DNA of 64,000 nucleotides from the NCBI GenBank assembly GCA_020849295.1, contig JADLGN010000005.1:124001-188000 (forward strand), read 5' to 3'. The position numbers and the translations under genes were made by a program. Under the pieces are notes generated by a model. The model made no database searches and was not told the origin of the DNA. It was given only the letters and a program-made list of their open reading frames with translations. The DNA is from Bacteroidia bacterium. Lineage in GTDB: Bacteria > Bacteroidota > Bacteroidia > NS11-12g > UBA9320. Positions 34,040 to 42,637 of this stretch are shown here, piece by piece (positions within the stretch are counted from its first letter, which is position 1; every line of letters begins with the position of its first letter).

Positions 34040-35674
34040 CTAATTGATTTTTCCAACTATAGGCATTTGTCTGCCAATACCAAAAGCTTTGTCAGAAACT
34101 CTAAGGATAGGTGGCACCTGAAATCTTTTGAATTCATTATTATCAACCAATTTAATAATTTTTCTTACTGTTTCAGAGTTATAACCTTTTTTAATTATAT
34201 TTTCAGTTCCCATTTGTTTTTCAATATATAAATACAAAATTTCATCAAGCAACTTGTAGTCAGGCAAATTATCAGAGTCTTTTTGACCTGGTCTTAGTTC
34301 TGCACTTGGAGCTTTTCTAATAATATTTGTAGGAATAATGATTGAATTTCGGTTAATAAATTCAGCAATTTTGTAAACCTGTGTTTTATATACATCGCCA
34401 AGTACCGAAATTGCTCCGCACATATCTCCATAAAGGGTACCATAACCTACTGCTGCTTCACTTTTGTTTGTAGTATTTAATAATATATGCCCAAACTTAT
34501 TACTCACTGCCATTAGCAATACACCTCTTGCTCTAGCTTGCAAATTTTCTTCTGCAACATTTGGTTTTGTTTTATTAAAAAGTTCTTTTAGTTTTTCTTC
34601 AAAAACATTTACAATATCTTCAATTTCAATTTTTGCAAAATGTAAATCTAAGTTTTTGCATAATTCTATTGAGTCTTCAACTGAGTGCAATGATGATATT
34701 GCAGAAGGCATTAATATAGGTAACACATTGTTTTTACCGAGAACTTCTACAGCAAGTACTGCAACTAAAGCAGAATCAATCCCACCCGACAAACCTAAAA
34801 CAGCTTTTTTAAAACCAGATTTTTCAAAAAAATCTTTAATACCAATTTTTAATGCTTCATATATCAATGATATGTCGTCATTTAAATATATTGCAGTACT
34901 TTCAGTTTTTTGTTCTAAGTTTTCTATATCTACAATTGCTATTTCTTCTTTGAAATATGCAAGTTGCTTAATAATTTCTCCATTTCTGTTCATATACATT
35001 GAGCCTCCATCAAAAATTATATCGGTATTAGCTCCAACTTGATTTATATAAAGCAATGGCGTTTTATATTTTTTAGCATTTTCTTGTATAAGGAGAGTTC
35101 GTTCTTCAACATGGTTGTAGCTGAACGGCGAGCCTGAAATATTAATTATAAAATCAGGCTTAAGTTTTGACAACTGTTCCATTGGGCTTGTTTTGTATAG
35201 TTTAGGCGGTTTTATATCCCACAAATCTTCGCAAATGGTAACTGCTATTTTATATTTTCCAATATGTGCTAAATTGTAGCTTGTACAAGGTTCAAAGTAT
35301 CGATATTCATCAAAAATATTGTATGTTGGCAGTAAGGTTTTATTAAATATATCAATAATTTTATGGTTTTGTATCAGTACTGCAGAATTATATAGTTTCT
35401 TGCCGTTTTCTGTATTGTTAATAGTGGGACATCCTATAATTATAGCTGTATTTCCACAGTTTGCTACAAGTTTGTTTAATGTATCTATGCACTTACTTAC
35501 AAAATGGGGATAATCCAGCAAATCCTGAGGTGGATATCCACAAATGGCAAGCTCTGAAAAAACTGTTAACTCTGCACCTTTAGCAACTGCTTCACTGTAA
35601 GCTTTGGATATTTTATTATAGTTTGCTTCAATATCACCAACTTTATAATTTAATTGGCAAAGGGCTATTTTCAT
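34040..35674 (-). CDS. nadE: Glutamine-dependent NAD+ synthetase
   Basis: Cytosolic enzyme making NAD+ from deamido-NAD+ with ammonia drawn from glutamine. Residues 1-265 form the carbon-nitrogen hydrolase (glutaminase) domain with the Glu-Lys-Cys triad in FSELAICGYPPQDL, DIFNKTLLPTY and AVTICEDLWD. Residues 270-544 are the synthetase domain with the ATP pyrophosphatase loop LGLSGGIDSALVA, followed by TTNKSEAAVGYGTLYGDM and a C-terminal DEFKRFQ-like segment. Length 544 is typical of the two-domain type. Its ATG directly abuts the stop of the upstream barrel gene, so they are co-transcribed. Confidence 0.96.
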   Translation of the reverse strand: MKIALCQLNYKVGDIEANYNKISKAYSEAVAKGAELTVFSELAICGYPPQDLLDYPHFVSKCIDTLNKLVANCGNTAIIIGCPTINNTENGKKLYNSAVLIQNHKIIDIFNKTLLPTYNIFDEYRYFEPCTSYNLAHIGKYKIAVTICEDLWDIKPPKLYKTSPMEQLSKLKPDFIINISGSPFSYNHVEERTLLIQENAKKYKTPLLYINQVGANTDIIFDGGSMYMNRNGEIIKQLAYFKEEIAIVDIENLEQKTESTAIYLNDDISLIYEALKIGIKDFFEKSGFKKAVLGLSGGIDSALVAVLAVEVLGKNNVLPILMPSAISSLHSVEDSIELCKNLDLHFAKIEIEDIVNVFEEKLKELFNKTKPNVAEENLQARARGVLLMAVSNKFGHILLNTTNKSEAAVGYGTLYGDMCGAISVLGDVYKTQVYKIAEFINRNSIIIPTNIIRKAPSAELRPGQKDSDNLPDYKLLDEILYLYIEKQMGTENIIKKGYNSETVRKIIKLVDNNEFKRFQVPPILRVSDKAFGIGRQMPIVGKIN

Positions 35675-36427
35675 TTAAAAAAATATGCCTGCTGAAAGAG
35701 AGATGTTTTTACTAAAAACTGTTGTACTGTTTGATTTAAAAATATCGTTAAATCCATTTTCAAATCTAAGCCCCATCATCAGAGAAGTATTTCCGCTAAG
35801 TTTTAATTCTGCGCCTCCTCCAATTATAAGTGGTAATACAATAAAACTAATATCATCTTCAAAATTATCAAACTGAAATTGGTCTTCAGCACCTTCGTTT
35901 GTTTTAATTTTTTTAATATCATCTTCAGCCCAAGGTAGGTTATTTCCTTTTATTCTTGCTTTTGCTGAAAATAAAAATGCCGGAGCAAAACCAAATTGTG
36001 CAAAATATTTCATTTTGCCTATTTCTTTTGTTTTAAATTTAATACTTATAGGTACTTGAATATATTTGTTTGTGTATTCGTAGCTTATGTCTTTGTATTT
36101 TTTTGTAATAGTATCTCCAGATTTTTTGTACTCAGGATAATCGTCTTTATAGGTTACTTTTCCATTTAATGAACTTACAAGAATTTCGGTACTCAAAAAA
36201 TAATTTTGTAAAAACATCAAATCTCCCATTATACCATACGAAAACCCTAATTTCATACCTCCTTTTGTAAGGTTTTTACTATCGGGTTTGAACCACGAAA
36301 AATTTGAATTTGCTTTGAGTCCGAATGAAAATTTTGAAGAACCATCTTTTTTAGGACTTTCTTGTGAATACGAATATTTAGAAATTATTATAACTGCTAA
36401 AATCAATACAATATTTTTTTTTCTCAT
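35675..36427 (-). CDS. PorT-like outer-membrane beta-barrel protein
   Basis: Exported protein of 250 residues, signal MRKKNIVLILAVIIISKYSYSQ. The mature part alternates amphipathic strands (FSFGLKANSNFSWF, GMKLGFSYGIMGDLMF, LIIGGGAELKLSGNTSLMMGLRFENGF) and ends ISLSAGIFF. This is the pattern of the small outer_membrane beta-barrel/PorT superfamily abundant in Bacteroidota. It is not claimed to be PorT of the T9SS itself. It is directly upstream of nadE (stop next to ATG) and divergent from gldB with a 63-base spacer. The tight coupling to nadE has no obvious functional logic. Confidence 0.8.
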   Translation of the reverse strand: MRKKNIVLILAVIIISKYSYSQESPKKDGSSKFSFGLKANSNFSWFKPDSKNLTKGGMKLGFSYGIMGDLMFLQNYFLSTEILVSSLNGKVTYKDDYPEYKKSGDTITKKYKDISYEYTNKYIQVPISIKFKTKEIGKMKYFAQFGFAPAFLFSAKARIKGNNLPWAEDDIKKIKTNEGAEDQFQFDNFEDDISFIVLPLIIGGGAELKLSGNTSLMMGLRFENGFNDIFKSNSTTVFSKNISLSAGIFF

Positions 36428-36465
36428 TAGTTAATAAATTTAAATTTTAAATAATTTTTGCTGTT

Positions 36466-36473
36466 TACTTTTG
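36466..36473 (+). promoter_or_regulatory. -7 element for gldB; decides its start
   Basis: TACTTTTG ends 17 bases before the ATG at 36491 and lies within the 11-codon extension of the ORF-track start at 36458. The shorter protein also begins with a proper lipoprotein signal. Confidence 0.45.
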
Positions 36474-36490
36474 TACTTTATACCACAAAA

Positions 36491-37540
36491 ATGATAAAAA
36501 AAATTGTATTTGTATTATTTATTTCAATTTTTATTAATTCATGTAAGAACGATGTGAATGAGGAAAAAAATAAAGAAGAAATAGATAATATAAATTTAAC
36601 ATTAGAAATAAAACGATTTGAAATTGATTTGTTCAATGCAAAATCTACTGAAGAAGTACTAAATCTAAAAAACAAATATCCTGAATTTTATCCTGTTTAT
36701 GTATATCAAATAATGCAAGGCATAAGCGGTGATTATAGAACAAGCGAAACTGAGTCGGCCCGCAATTTGCTGAACAATTTTATAACTGTCGCTGATTTTG
36801 GTTTGTGGCTAAAACACAGAACTGATTCTGTTTTCCCAAATCTAAAGGATTTTGAAAAAGAACTTACACAAGCAATGAAAAGATTAAAGTTTTATTTTGC
36901 AAAAGATACAATTCCGCAATTTATAACTTTCTTATCGCCTCTTGTTGTAAATTTTCCATTTGTAGAAGGAACACACCAAATAGGTATAGGTTTAGACATG
37001 TATCTTGGGAGTGACTTTAAGCCTTATCATTCATACAATCTTGCTGATCAATTTCCTAATTATAGAATTAGAAAAATGAGGAAAGATTATCTTTTGAGAG
37101 ATTTGATTACTGCAATAGTTGTAAATAAAACAGACAAAGAAAAGCCAGGTTCGCGACTTATAGATGACATGATTACCGAAGGTAAAATACTGTATATTAC
37201 AAATGCCCTGATACCTAACACGCCAGACTCAATAAAACTCGGATATACACCTGAACAAACAAAATGGGCTGAAAAATACGAAAGCGATATATGGGCAAAA
37301 ATGGTAGATTCAAAATGCTTGTACTCTACCAAACAAGAGGAAATACGCAATTATATTAATGATGGTCCTTTTACAACTGCTGATGGTTTTGGAAATGGAA
37401 CTGCTCCGAGAATTGGGGCTTATATTGGTTGGAGAATTATAAATAATTACATGAAAAAATATCCTAAAACTTCTCTTGAGCAACTTATTTCACTTGACGA
37501 TGCTGATGAAATACTTATTAAATCAAAATACAAACCTTAG
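36491..37540 (+). CDS. gldB: Gliding motility / T9SS-associated lipoprotein GldB
   Basis: GldB-family lipoprotein (349 residues), required for gliding and type IX secretion in flavobacteria, where its exact role is unresolved. I start at 36491: MIKKIVFVLFISIFINSC is a lipoprotein signal ending at Cys18. Family blocks are KRFEIDLFNA, NKYPEFYPVY, GIGLDMYLGSDFKPYHSY, MITEGKILYITNALIPNTPD, GYTPEQTKWAEKYESDIW, LYSTKQEEIRNYINDGPFT and PRIGAYIGWRIINNYMKKYP. I see no gldC next to it. Its presence, with SecDF and six CTD cargos in the window, supports a working T9SS. Gliding itself is not implied, since GldB relatives also occur in non-motile Bacteroidota. Confidence 0.9.
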   Translation: MIKKIVFVLFISIFINSCKNDVNEEKNKEEIDNINLTLEIKRFEIDLFNAKSTEEVLNLKNKYPEFYPVYVYQIMQGISGDYRTSETESARNLLNNFITVADFGLWLKHRTDSVFPNLKDFEKELTQAMKRLKFYFAKDTIPQFITFLSPLVVNFPFVEGTHQIGIGLDMYLGSDFKPYHSYNLADQFPNYRIRKMRKDYLLRDLITAIVVNKTDKEKPGSRLIDDMITEGKILYITNALIPNTPDSIKLGYTPEQTKWAEKYESDIWAKMVDSKCLYSTKQEEIRNYINDGPFTTADGFGNGTAPRIGAYIGWRIINNYMKKYPKTSLEQLISLDDADEILIKSKYKP

Positions 37541-37573
37541 TAATATCAATGTGAAATTTCAATTTTTAAATTA

Positions 37574-38167
37574 TTACTTTTCAAAATTTTCATTGTAAAT
37601 CTTTTTAAACTCTTCTGATTCTTTAATAAGTTTTGCTACCAACGGGTCAAAATACTTGCTTAGCCTTTGATAATCGGGTTCAAATTTAAAAATATTATTT
37701 CCCAAAACTTCGGCATTCATCAAATTATCGTTTACATTATAAGTTTCTTTATCAATGGCAATTTTAAATTCATACCCTTTAATTTTTTCATCAATCAATG
37801 AGTTTTTAAGGTCAGACAGTTGTTTTTCGTTTAATTTTATTTTTGCTCTTATCAAATCATAGTTTTCTAAAAATTTTTTATATGACTTATGTATTGCATT
37901 GTATTTAATAAAGTTTGATTCAAACTCAAGCACAGAAGTATCGTACTTAAAATTGCTTAATACAGCTATTTGAGCTTTCATTTCAATTCGTCTTTGATTT
38001 ATGGTAATCAAATCAATATTTATATAATTTTCGGCTAATTTATTTTTGCTGATTAACGAATCAATCATGTCAGTTTCTACTTTATATTTGTTTTTACACG
38101 AATAGTTTAAGGTGATAATAAAAATAAAACTCAATATCGGAAATAACAGTTTTTTTAGTAATGCCAT
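37574..38167 (-). CDS. Small predicted lipoprotein with coiled-coil character
   Basis: Unrecognised protein of 197 residues. I start at 38167 (MALLKKLLFPILSFIFIITLNYSC, lipobox ending at Cys24), not at 38212. The longer form would begin inside a -7 motif and overlap the divergent chrA start. The mature region is mostly Lys/Glu/Asn-rich helix with possible coiled coil around residues 95-140 (SYKKFLENYDLIRAKIKLNE). No catalytic motif. It lies 33 bases from the convergent gldB stop. Function unknown. Confidence 0.65.
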   Translation of the reverse strand: MALLKKLLFPILSFIFIITLNYSCKNKYKVETDMIDSLISKNKLAENYINIDLITINQRRIEMKAQIAVLSNFKYDTSVLEFESNFIKYNAIHKSYKKFLENYDLIRAKIKLNEKQLSDLKNSLIDEKIKGYEFKIAIDKETYNVNDNLMNAEVLGNNIFKFEPDYQRLSKYFDPLVAKLIKESEEFKKIYNENFEK

Positions 38168-38202
38168 ATTTGTATTATAATTGCCTAACGTAATATTTTT
38201 TT

Positions 38203-39462
38203 GTGAGTTCAAAAATAGATAATTTCAGGCATTGGTTATTTTTAAAAGAAATTTTTAAAATATCAATTACTTCATTTGGAGGTCCTGAGGTTCATTTAGC
38301 ATTGTTCAGCAAACGTCTTGTGAATGATAAAAAATTTTTTTCTCAATCTGATTTACTTGAAACTTATTCTGTTTGCCAGTTGTTGCCAGGTCCATCTTCA
38401 ACTCAAACAATTACTACACTCGGTTATAGATTTGGTGGGCCAAAACTTGGTTTTTTAACCTTATTGGTATGGATTTTACCTTCATTTTTAATACTTACAT
38501 TACTTTCTTTTTTATATCTCAGTTTACCTTCAGGAGCATTGCATACACTTAGGTACATTCAGCACATGGCAGTTTCGTATATTATTGCAGCTTCAATAAG
38601 AATGTTAAAACCACTTTTTAAAGATAAAACATCAATTTTGCTTGCATTTTTTGCATTTTTTATTTGTGCTTTATTGCGTCATCCTCTAGAAAGTTATATA
38701 AAAACCCCTTGGATGTTTCCTATTGTATTGCTTACCGGAGCTGCTATTTCATACTTTATAAACAGAAATTCAGAATTTCATAAAGAAAAAAAACTTGTAT
38801 TCAATTGGATATATCTTATTGTTTTTGTAGTTCTTTTTATTTCATCAGCATTGATTGGTAAATTAACCCATAACATATTTGCTGTTTTATTCGAAAATAA
38901 TTTCAGATTTGGCAGTATAGTTTTTGGTGGAGGCAATGCATTATACCCAATGATTTTTGAGCAGTTTGTAAAATTTAAGAAAGTTATTACATATAATGAA
39001 TTTATAACAGGAGTTGGCTTAGTGCAGGCTACACCGGGTCCTATTTTTTCAGTTTCAACATTTATTACCGGTTTGGCATTATCAAATTATGGAGTATGGG
39101 GTCAAATTGCAGGATGTATAATTGGAACTGTTGCTATTTTTCTACCAGGTAGTTTATTAGCGTTTTGGCTATTCCCTGTATGGAAAAGTATTAAAAAATT
39201 CAGGTTTTTTCAGCGTTCGTTTAATGGTATTATTGCTACATCAACTGGATTAGTTGCTGCATCAGCGTATTTGCTTTTTTTACCTCTCGGTTTGAATTGG
39301 CAAACACCAAACAATTTTTTTTATACAAATATTGTTTATCAAAACCCTGTAAATTGGTTAAATGTGGTAATAATTTGCGTAATTTGTATTTTAATGTTTA
39401 AAACCAAAATCAGTTCGCCTCTTTGGGTACTAATGGCAATTTTAGCAGGAATAATTATATGA
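38203..39462 (+). CDS. chrA: Chromate transporter (CHR family, two-domain)
   Basis: Inner-membrane protein of 419 residues with two homologous CHR halves and about 10-12 membrane segments. In characterised members it exports chromate, but many homologues have other or unknown anions. The N-terminal half has TSFGGPEVHLALF and QLLPGPSSTQTITTLGYRFGG. The C-terminal half has FRFGSIVFGGGNALYPM and GLVQATPGPIFSVSTFITG. The start is GTG: an in-frame TAA lies only 12 bases upstream and no ATG occurs before the family begins. It overlaps the ORF-track extension of the divergent lipoprotein gene. Translationally coupled to the next gene by ATGA. Confidence 0.92.
   Translation: MSSKIDNFRHWLFLKEIFKISITSFGGPEVHLALFSKRLVNDKKFFSQSDLLETYSVCQLLPGPSSTQTITTLGYRFGGPKLGFLTLLVWILPSFLILTLLSFLYLSLPSGALHTLRYIQHMAVSYIIAASIRMLKPLFKDKTSILLAFFAFFICALLRHPLESYIKTPWMFPIVLLTGAAISYFINRNSEFHKEKKLVFNWIYLIVFVVLFISSALIGKLTHNIFAVLFENNFRFGSIVFGGGNALYPMIFEQFVKFKKVITYNEFITGVGLVQATPGPIFSVSTFITGLALSNYGVWGQIAGCIIGTVAIFLPGSLLAFWLFPVWKSIKKFRFFQRSFNGIIATSTGLVAASAYLLFLPLGLNWQTPNNFFYTNIVYQNPVNWLNVVIICVICILMFKTKISSPLWVLMAILAGIII
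38210..38217 (-). promoter_or_regulatory. -7 element for the small lipoprotein gene, inside the start of chrA
   Basis: TATTTTTG on the minus strand, 43 bases upstream of the ATG at 38167 and overlapping codons 3-5 of chrA. If used, the two divergent genes share sequence at their 5' ends. Confidence 0.4.
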
Positions 39463-40109
39463 GATTTATAAAAAACAAGTACAATAGGTTTTTACTATTA
39501 TTTTTAATTTTACTGTCTTTTAATTTTACAAATGCACAGAACGACAAAAAAGAAGAAGAATTTATACAGTTTACAGGAATTGTATTAAGCTCTGATAGCC
39601 TTCAGCCACTTTCATTTACAGTAATATCAATACCTGGCACAAGACGCGGTACAATTGCAGACTACAATGGATATTTCACAATTGTAGCTAAAAAAGGTGA
39701 AAAACTTGTGTTTGAGCTTTTAGGATATAAAAAATCGGAATTTATACTTTCTGACACTTTTAAAGGCTACAAATATTCAGTAATAAAGCTATTGTCGCCA
39801 GATACAATATACCTCGATGAAGTAGTAATTAGCCCACTCCCCGACCGCAACCTTTTTGATCAATATTTTGTTAAATCTGATATACCTGATACTGAACTTG
39901 AAATAGCTCGTGAAAACCTCGAAAGACAAGCACTAAGAGATGAAATTCTTTCGATGGATGGTAAAGAAAATCAAAACTATTATATGCAACAGCAAGTTCA
40001 AAAATTTTATTATGCAGGTCAATTACAGCCAATGAATATTCTTAGCCCTATTGCTTGGAGCGAATTTGTTAGAGCATGGAAAAGGGGTGATTTTAAAAGA
40101 AAAAAATAA
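39459..40109 (+). CDS. Exported carboxypeptidase-regulatory-like domain protein
   Basis: Exported protein of 216 residues. I start at the ATG 39459, which overlaps the chrA stop (ATGA) and opens a good signal peptide (MRFIKNKYNRFLLLFLILLSFNFTNAQ); the ORF-track start at 39423 is a TTG inside chrA. Residues about 35-125 are a carboxypeptidase-regulatory-like beta-sandwich (GIVLSSDSLQPLSFTVISI, GTIADYNGYFTIVAKKGEKL, LDEVVISPLP). Unlike SusC-type proteins it lacks the receptor and ends with a charged helical tail of about 90 residues. Function unknown. Coupling to chrA suggests a shared role that I cannot specify. Confidence 0.8.
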   Translation: MRFIKNKYNRFLLLFLILLSFNFTNAQNDKKEEEFIQFTGIVLSSDSLQPLSFTVISIPGTRRGTIADYNGYFTIVAKKGEKLVFELLGYKKSEFILSDTFKGYKYSVIKLLSPDTIYLDEVVISPLPDRNLFDQYFVKSDIPDTELEIARENLERQALRDEILSMDGKENQNYYMQQQVQKFYYAGQLQPMNILSPIAWSEFVRAWKRGDFKRKK

Positions 40110-40110
40110 A

Positions 40111-42444
40111 CTATTTTTTCTCAAATTTTACACTTTGCAATTTATTGTCTGCCTTTATTATAATATAATATATTCCGCTACTTAAATCTGCGGTTTTTAT
40201 ATAGACACTGTTTTTTGATTTTACAATTTCTTTTATTTCAATTTGCTTAATTCCGCTTAAATTATAAATTTCTATTTCATCAATCTTTGCAAAGTTTTCA
40301 TCTATTTTTAAATACAAATTATCTTCTACAGGATTTGGGTAAACAAGCCCTTCTCTTAAATTATTATACTTGCTTATATTTAATTTTTTATAAAATACAG
40401 AATCAGAAATTTGTGACCAACAATTTTTATCAGCTATTTTTACTTTATAAAATCCGCTTGCTTTTGCTACAATTTTATAATTATTCATTGTTAATTCATT
40501 TGAATTTTTGAACCATTTATAATTTTCTGCTTTTACACTACATTCAAGAGTATCGTTAGTCAGTATCTTTATTATTGGTTTTTTCGGAATTGGATTTACA
40601 GTTATAAAAACTTCGTTACTCCATTGGCTATAACAACCATAAATATTCTTTACTTTTACCTTGTAACTATCTTGCTTGTAAACCGTGATGGTATCACTTG
40701 TTTTACCATTGTTCCATAAATAAGAAATGAAATTATTTTTTACATATAACAAAGTAGAATCTCCGCTGCAAAACTCTTTATTACCTATTACATTTATTTC
40801 TTGTTTCTCGGGGGTTTCAAGTGCATATATATTTACCGTTTTCGATAAACTGCTTTTGCAGCCATTAGTATCTTTTACAAACAAATAAAACCAGCCTCCT
40901 TGCTTTATTGTTATTATATTTTGCGAATCGCCAGTATTCCAATAATATTCTTTAAAGCCATCGGCAACACTAAGTTTTACACTATCTCCTTTACAAAATG
41001 TAGTATCTGGCAATACACTAATTTGCGGTGGTTTTGGATTTTCAAATACTGTTATTTTTAAACTGTCAGACCACATACTGGTGCAACTATTTTTATCGCT
41101 AACTTTTAATGAAATTGTAATATTCTCTTTAATAATAATTTCAGAATTGTTTTTTCCGTTTGACCACAAATAGTTTGCATAACCAGCCTGACCAATAAGC
41201 TTTACACTATCTCCTTTGCAAAATGATGTATTGCCTGAAACTGAAATTTTAGGCTTTGATGGATTTTTATAAAAGTTAATCTGTATGCTGTCTTCAGCTT
41301 CGCAACCAAAATTATCGCTTACTTTTACGTGATAATTGCCGGTAGAATCGACTGTTATTGTATTTTTAATAGAAATAAAGCTGCCATTTTTTAAATTTTT
41401 CCAATAATAACTATTGCTCATATCTGTTCCGCCAGAAAGTGTAATAGAATTCCCTTCACAAATTGAAGTATCTTTCCCAAGTTCTACTTTTGGCACTGAT
41501 AATACATTTATACCTATTGTATCTGAAGCTGTACAACCATTTTTATCAGTAATTTTTACCCATACATTTTTTTTCCCTAATCCCAGCGAAGTGCCACTTA
41601 TATAGTTAAAAGGTAGCCCAGACCCGTTTGACCATTGATATTTTGAATATCCATTTCCGGCATTTAAGTTTATAAAACTGTTAAGGCATAATACAGTATC
41701 ATTGCCCAAATTTACCTTAGGTGCTCTGGCAATACAAGGCTCAATAGTTCCAATTTTTTCAATATCTTTTGATGAAAGGCATGTATCAAAAATTGCTACT
41801 GACGCTACATCTATAGTGTCATCTTCCTGATCGTTGTCGCCAAAAAACAAGACTTTTGGAGTAAGAGCAAATCTATCGTCAATATCTTGGGTGTCGCCTT
41901 CAAGTATTAGTTTTCCGTTAAGGTAATATCTGTAAAAGTTACCATTGTTTACTGATATTACTAATCTATACCATTTATTTGGGAAAACCGAATCTTTGGT
42001 GTATCCTGTAGCTGCTGTACCTATTCTGCCCGGTTCTTTGCCGGTATTTGGTCTTATAAAACACTCTCCGTCATTACTGTTTGTAGAATCTGTTTGAAAA
42101 AAAGTATGCCATTTTTTTAAGCTTAATATTTTAAAATCAAACATCATAGTATATCTGTTTACAGAATCTCCTCCCCCGTTTGGAGATATATTATGTTTGC
42201 ATTTATAATAACTGCCAATACCTATTCTTATTGCAGTATCATCATACGATGGCCCTTTGGTAATTGTATGATTTCCTATAAGAAATAAATCATTGCCAAC
42301 TGTTGCTTTTGTAATATTTTTTGTATTTTGAAATTTCCAGTAACCGGTTAGATTGTGCCAGTTATTCGGTATCAAATCTTGAGAATTGCAGTTATGAAAT
42401 ATTAAAAACAATACAAAAACGGATAAAAATTTATATAATTTCAT
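40111..42444 (-). CDS. LamG plus repeated Ig/PKD-like domains with T9SS type A sorting domain
   Basis: Secreted protein of 777 residues with signal peptide MKLYKFLSVFVLFLIFHNCNSQ. Residues about 25-235 form a LamG/concanavalin-like domain (RYTMMFDFKIL, WYRLVISVNNGNFYRYYLNG). Then come about five Ig/PKD-like repeats of 75-85 residues with a conserved opening: LGNDTVLCLNS, LGKDTSICEGNS, VSGNTSFCKGDSVKL, VLPDTTFCKGDSVKL, VIGNKEFCSGDST. A degenerate sixth follows. The C-terminus (GLVYPNPVEDNLYLK, DLSSGIYYIII) is a T9SS type A sorting domain. Likely a surface adhesin or glycan-binding protein; the ligand is unknown. Only one base separates its stop from the convergent gene. Confidence 0.88.
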   Translation of the reverse strand: MKLYKFLSVFVLFLIFHNCNSQDLIPNNWHNLTGYWKFQNTKNITKATVGNDLFLIGNHTITKGPSYDDTAIRIGIGSYYKCKHNISPNGGGDSVNRYTMMFDFKILSLKKWHTFFQTDSTNSNDGECFIRPNTGKEPGRIGTAATGYTKDSVFPNKWYRLVISVNNGNFYRYYLNGKLILEGDTQDIDDRFALTPKVLFFGDNDQEDDTIDVASVAIFDTCLSSKDIEKIGTIEPCIARAPKVNLGNDTVLCLNSFINLNAGNGYSKYQWSNGSGLPFNYISGTSLGLGKKNVWVKITDKNGCTASDTIGINVLSVPKVELGKDTSICEGNSITLSGGTDMSNSYYWKNLKNGSFISIKNTITVDSTGNYHVKVSDNFGCEAEDSIQINFYKNPSKPKISVSGNTSFCKGDSVKLIGQAGYANYLWSNGKNNSEIIIKENITISLKVSDKNSCTSMWSDSLKITVFENPKPPQISVLPDTTFCKGDSVKLSVADGFKEYYWNTGDSQNIITIKQGGWFYLFVKDTNGCKSSLSKTVNIYALETPEKQEINVIGNKEFCSGDSTLLYVKNNFISYLWNNGKTSDTITVYKQDSYKVKVKNIYGCYSQWSNEVFITVNPIPKKPIIKILTNDTLECSVKAENYKWFKNSNELTMNNYKIVAKASGFYKVKIADKNCWSQISDSVFYKKLNISKYNNLREGLVYPNPVEDNLYLKIDENFAKIDEIEIYNLSGIKQIEIKEIVKSKNSVYIKTADLSSGIYYIIIKADNKLQSVKFEKK

Positions 42445-42481
42445 AATTTAATAAATTGTATTTAAGCTAATAAAATATTTC

Positions 42482-42489
42482 CAAATATA
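42482..42489 (-). promoter_or_regulatory. -7 element for the LamG/Ig T9SS gene
   Basis: TATATTTG on the minus strand, 38 bases upstream of the ATG at 42444. The 193-base divergent spacer (42445-42637) otherwise shows only AT-rich sequence. Confidence 0.35.
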
Positions 42490-42602
42490 TATTTTAAACA
42501 ATTAAATAATTACTTTTTTGAAATAATAAAAAAACAAAAAATATAAAATTCACAATGCTTTAATTATGTATTCAAAACTTTTCTATTAAAAAACAAAAAA
42601 AG

Positions 42603-42610
42603 TACTTTTG
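42603..42610 (+). promoter_or_regulatory. -7 element for the SNF2 helicase gene
   Basis: TACTTTTG ends 27 bases before the ATG at 42638. No clear -33 TTG. Confidence 0.4.
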
Positions 42611-42637
42611 AAAGTTTGTAATAATCAGAAAAACTAA

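Noticed and set aside
34464-35042. 192-residue plus-strand ORF opposite nadE
   Set aside because: It lies wholly antisense to a complete, well-conserved NadE and its Ser/Phe-rich product has no recognisable motif; it is a shadow frame.
35675-36427. Calling the barrel gene next to gldB porT
   Set aside because: Only general small-barrel features are visible; nothing identifies it as the T9SS PorT, and such barrels are very common in this phylum.
40600-41700. Repeated FCKGDSVKL-coding segments considered as a DNA repeat or CRISPR-like array
   Set aside because: The spacing is that of protein Ig/PKD domains in one open frame, the DNA copies are diverged, and no cas genes are present.
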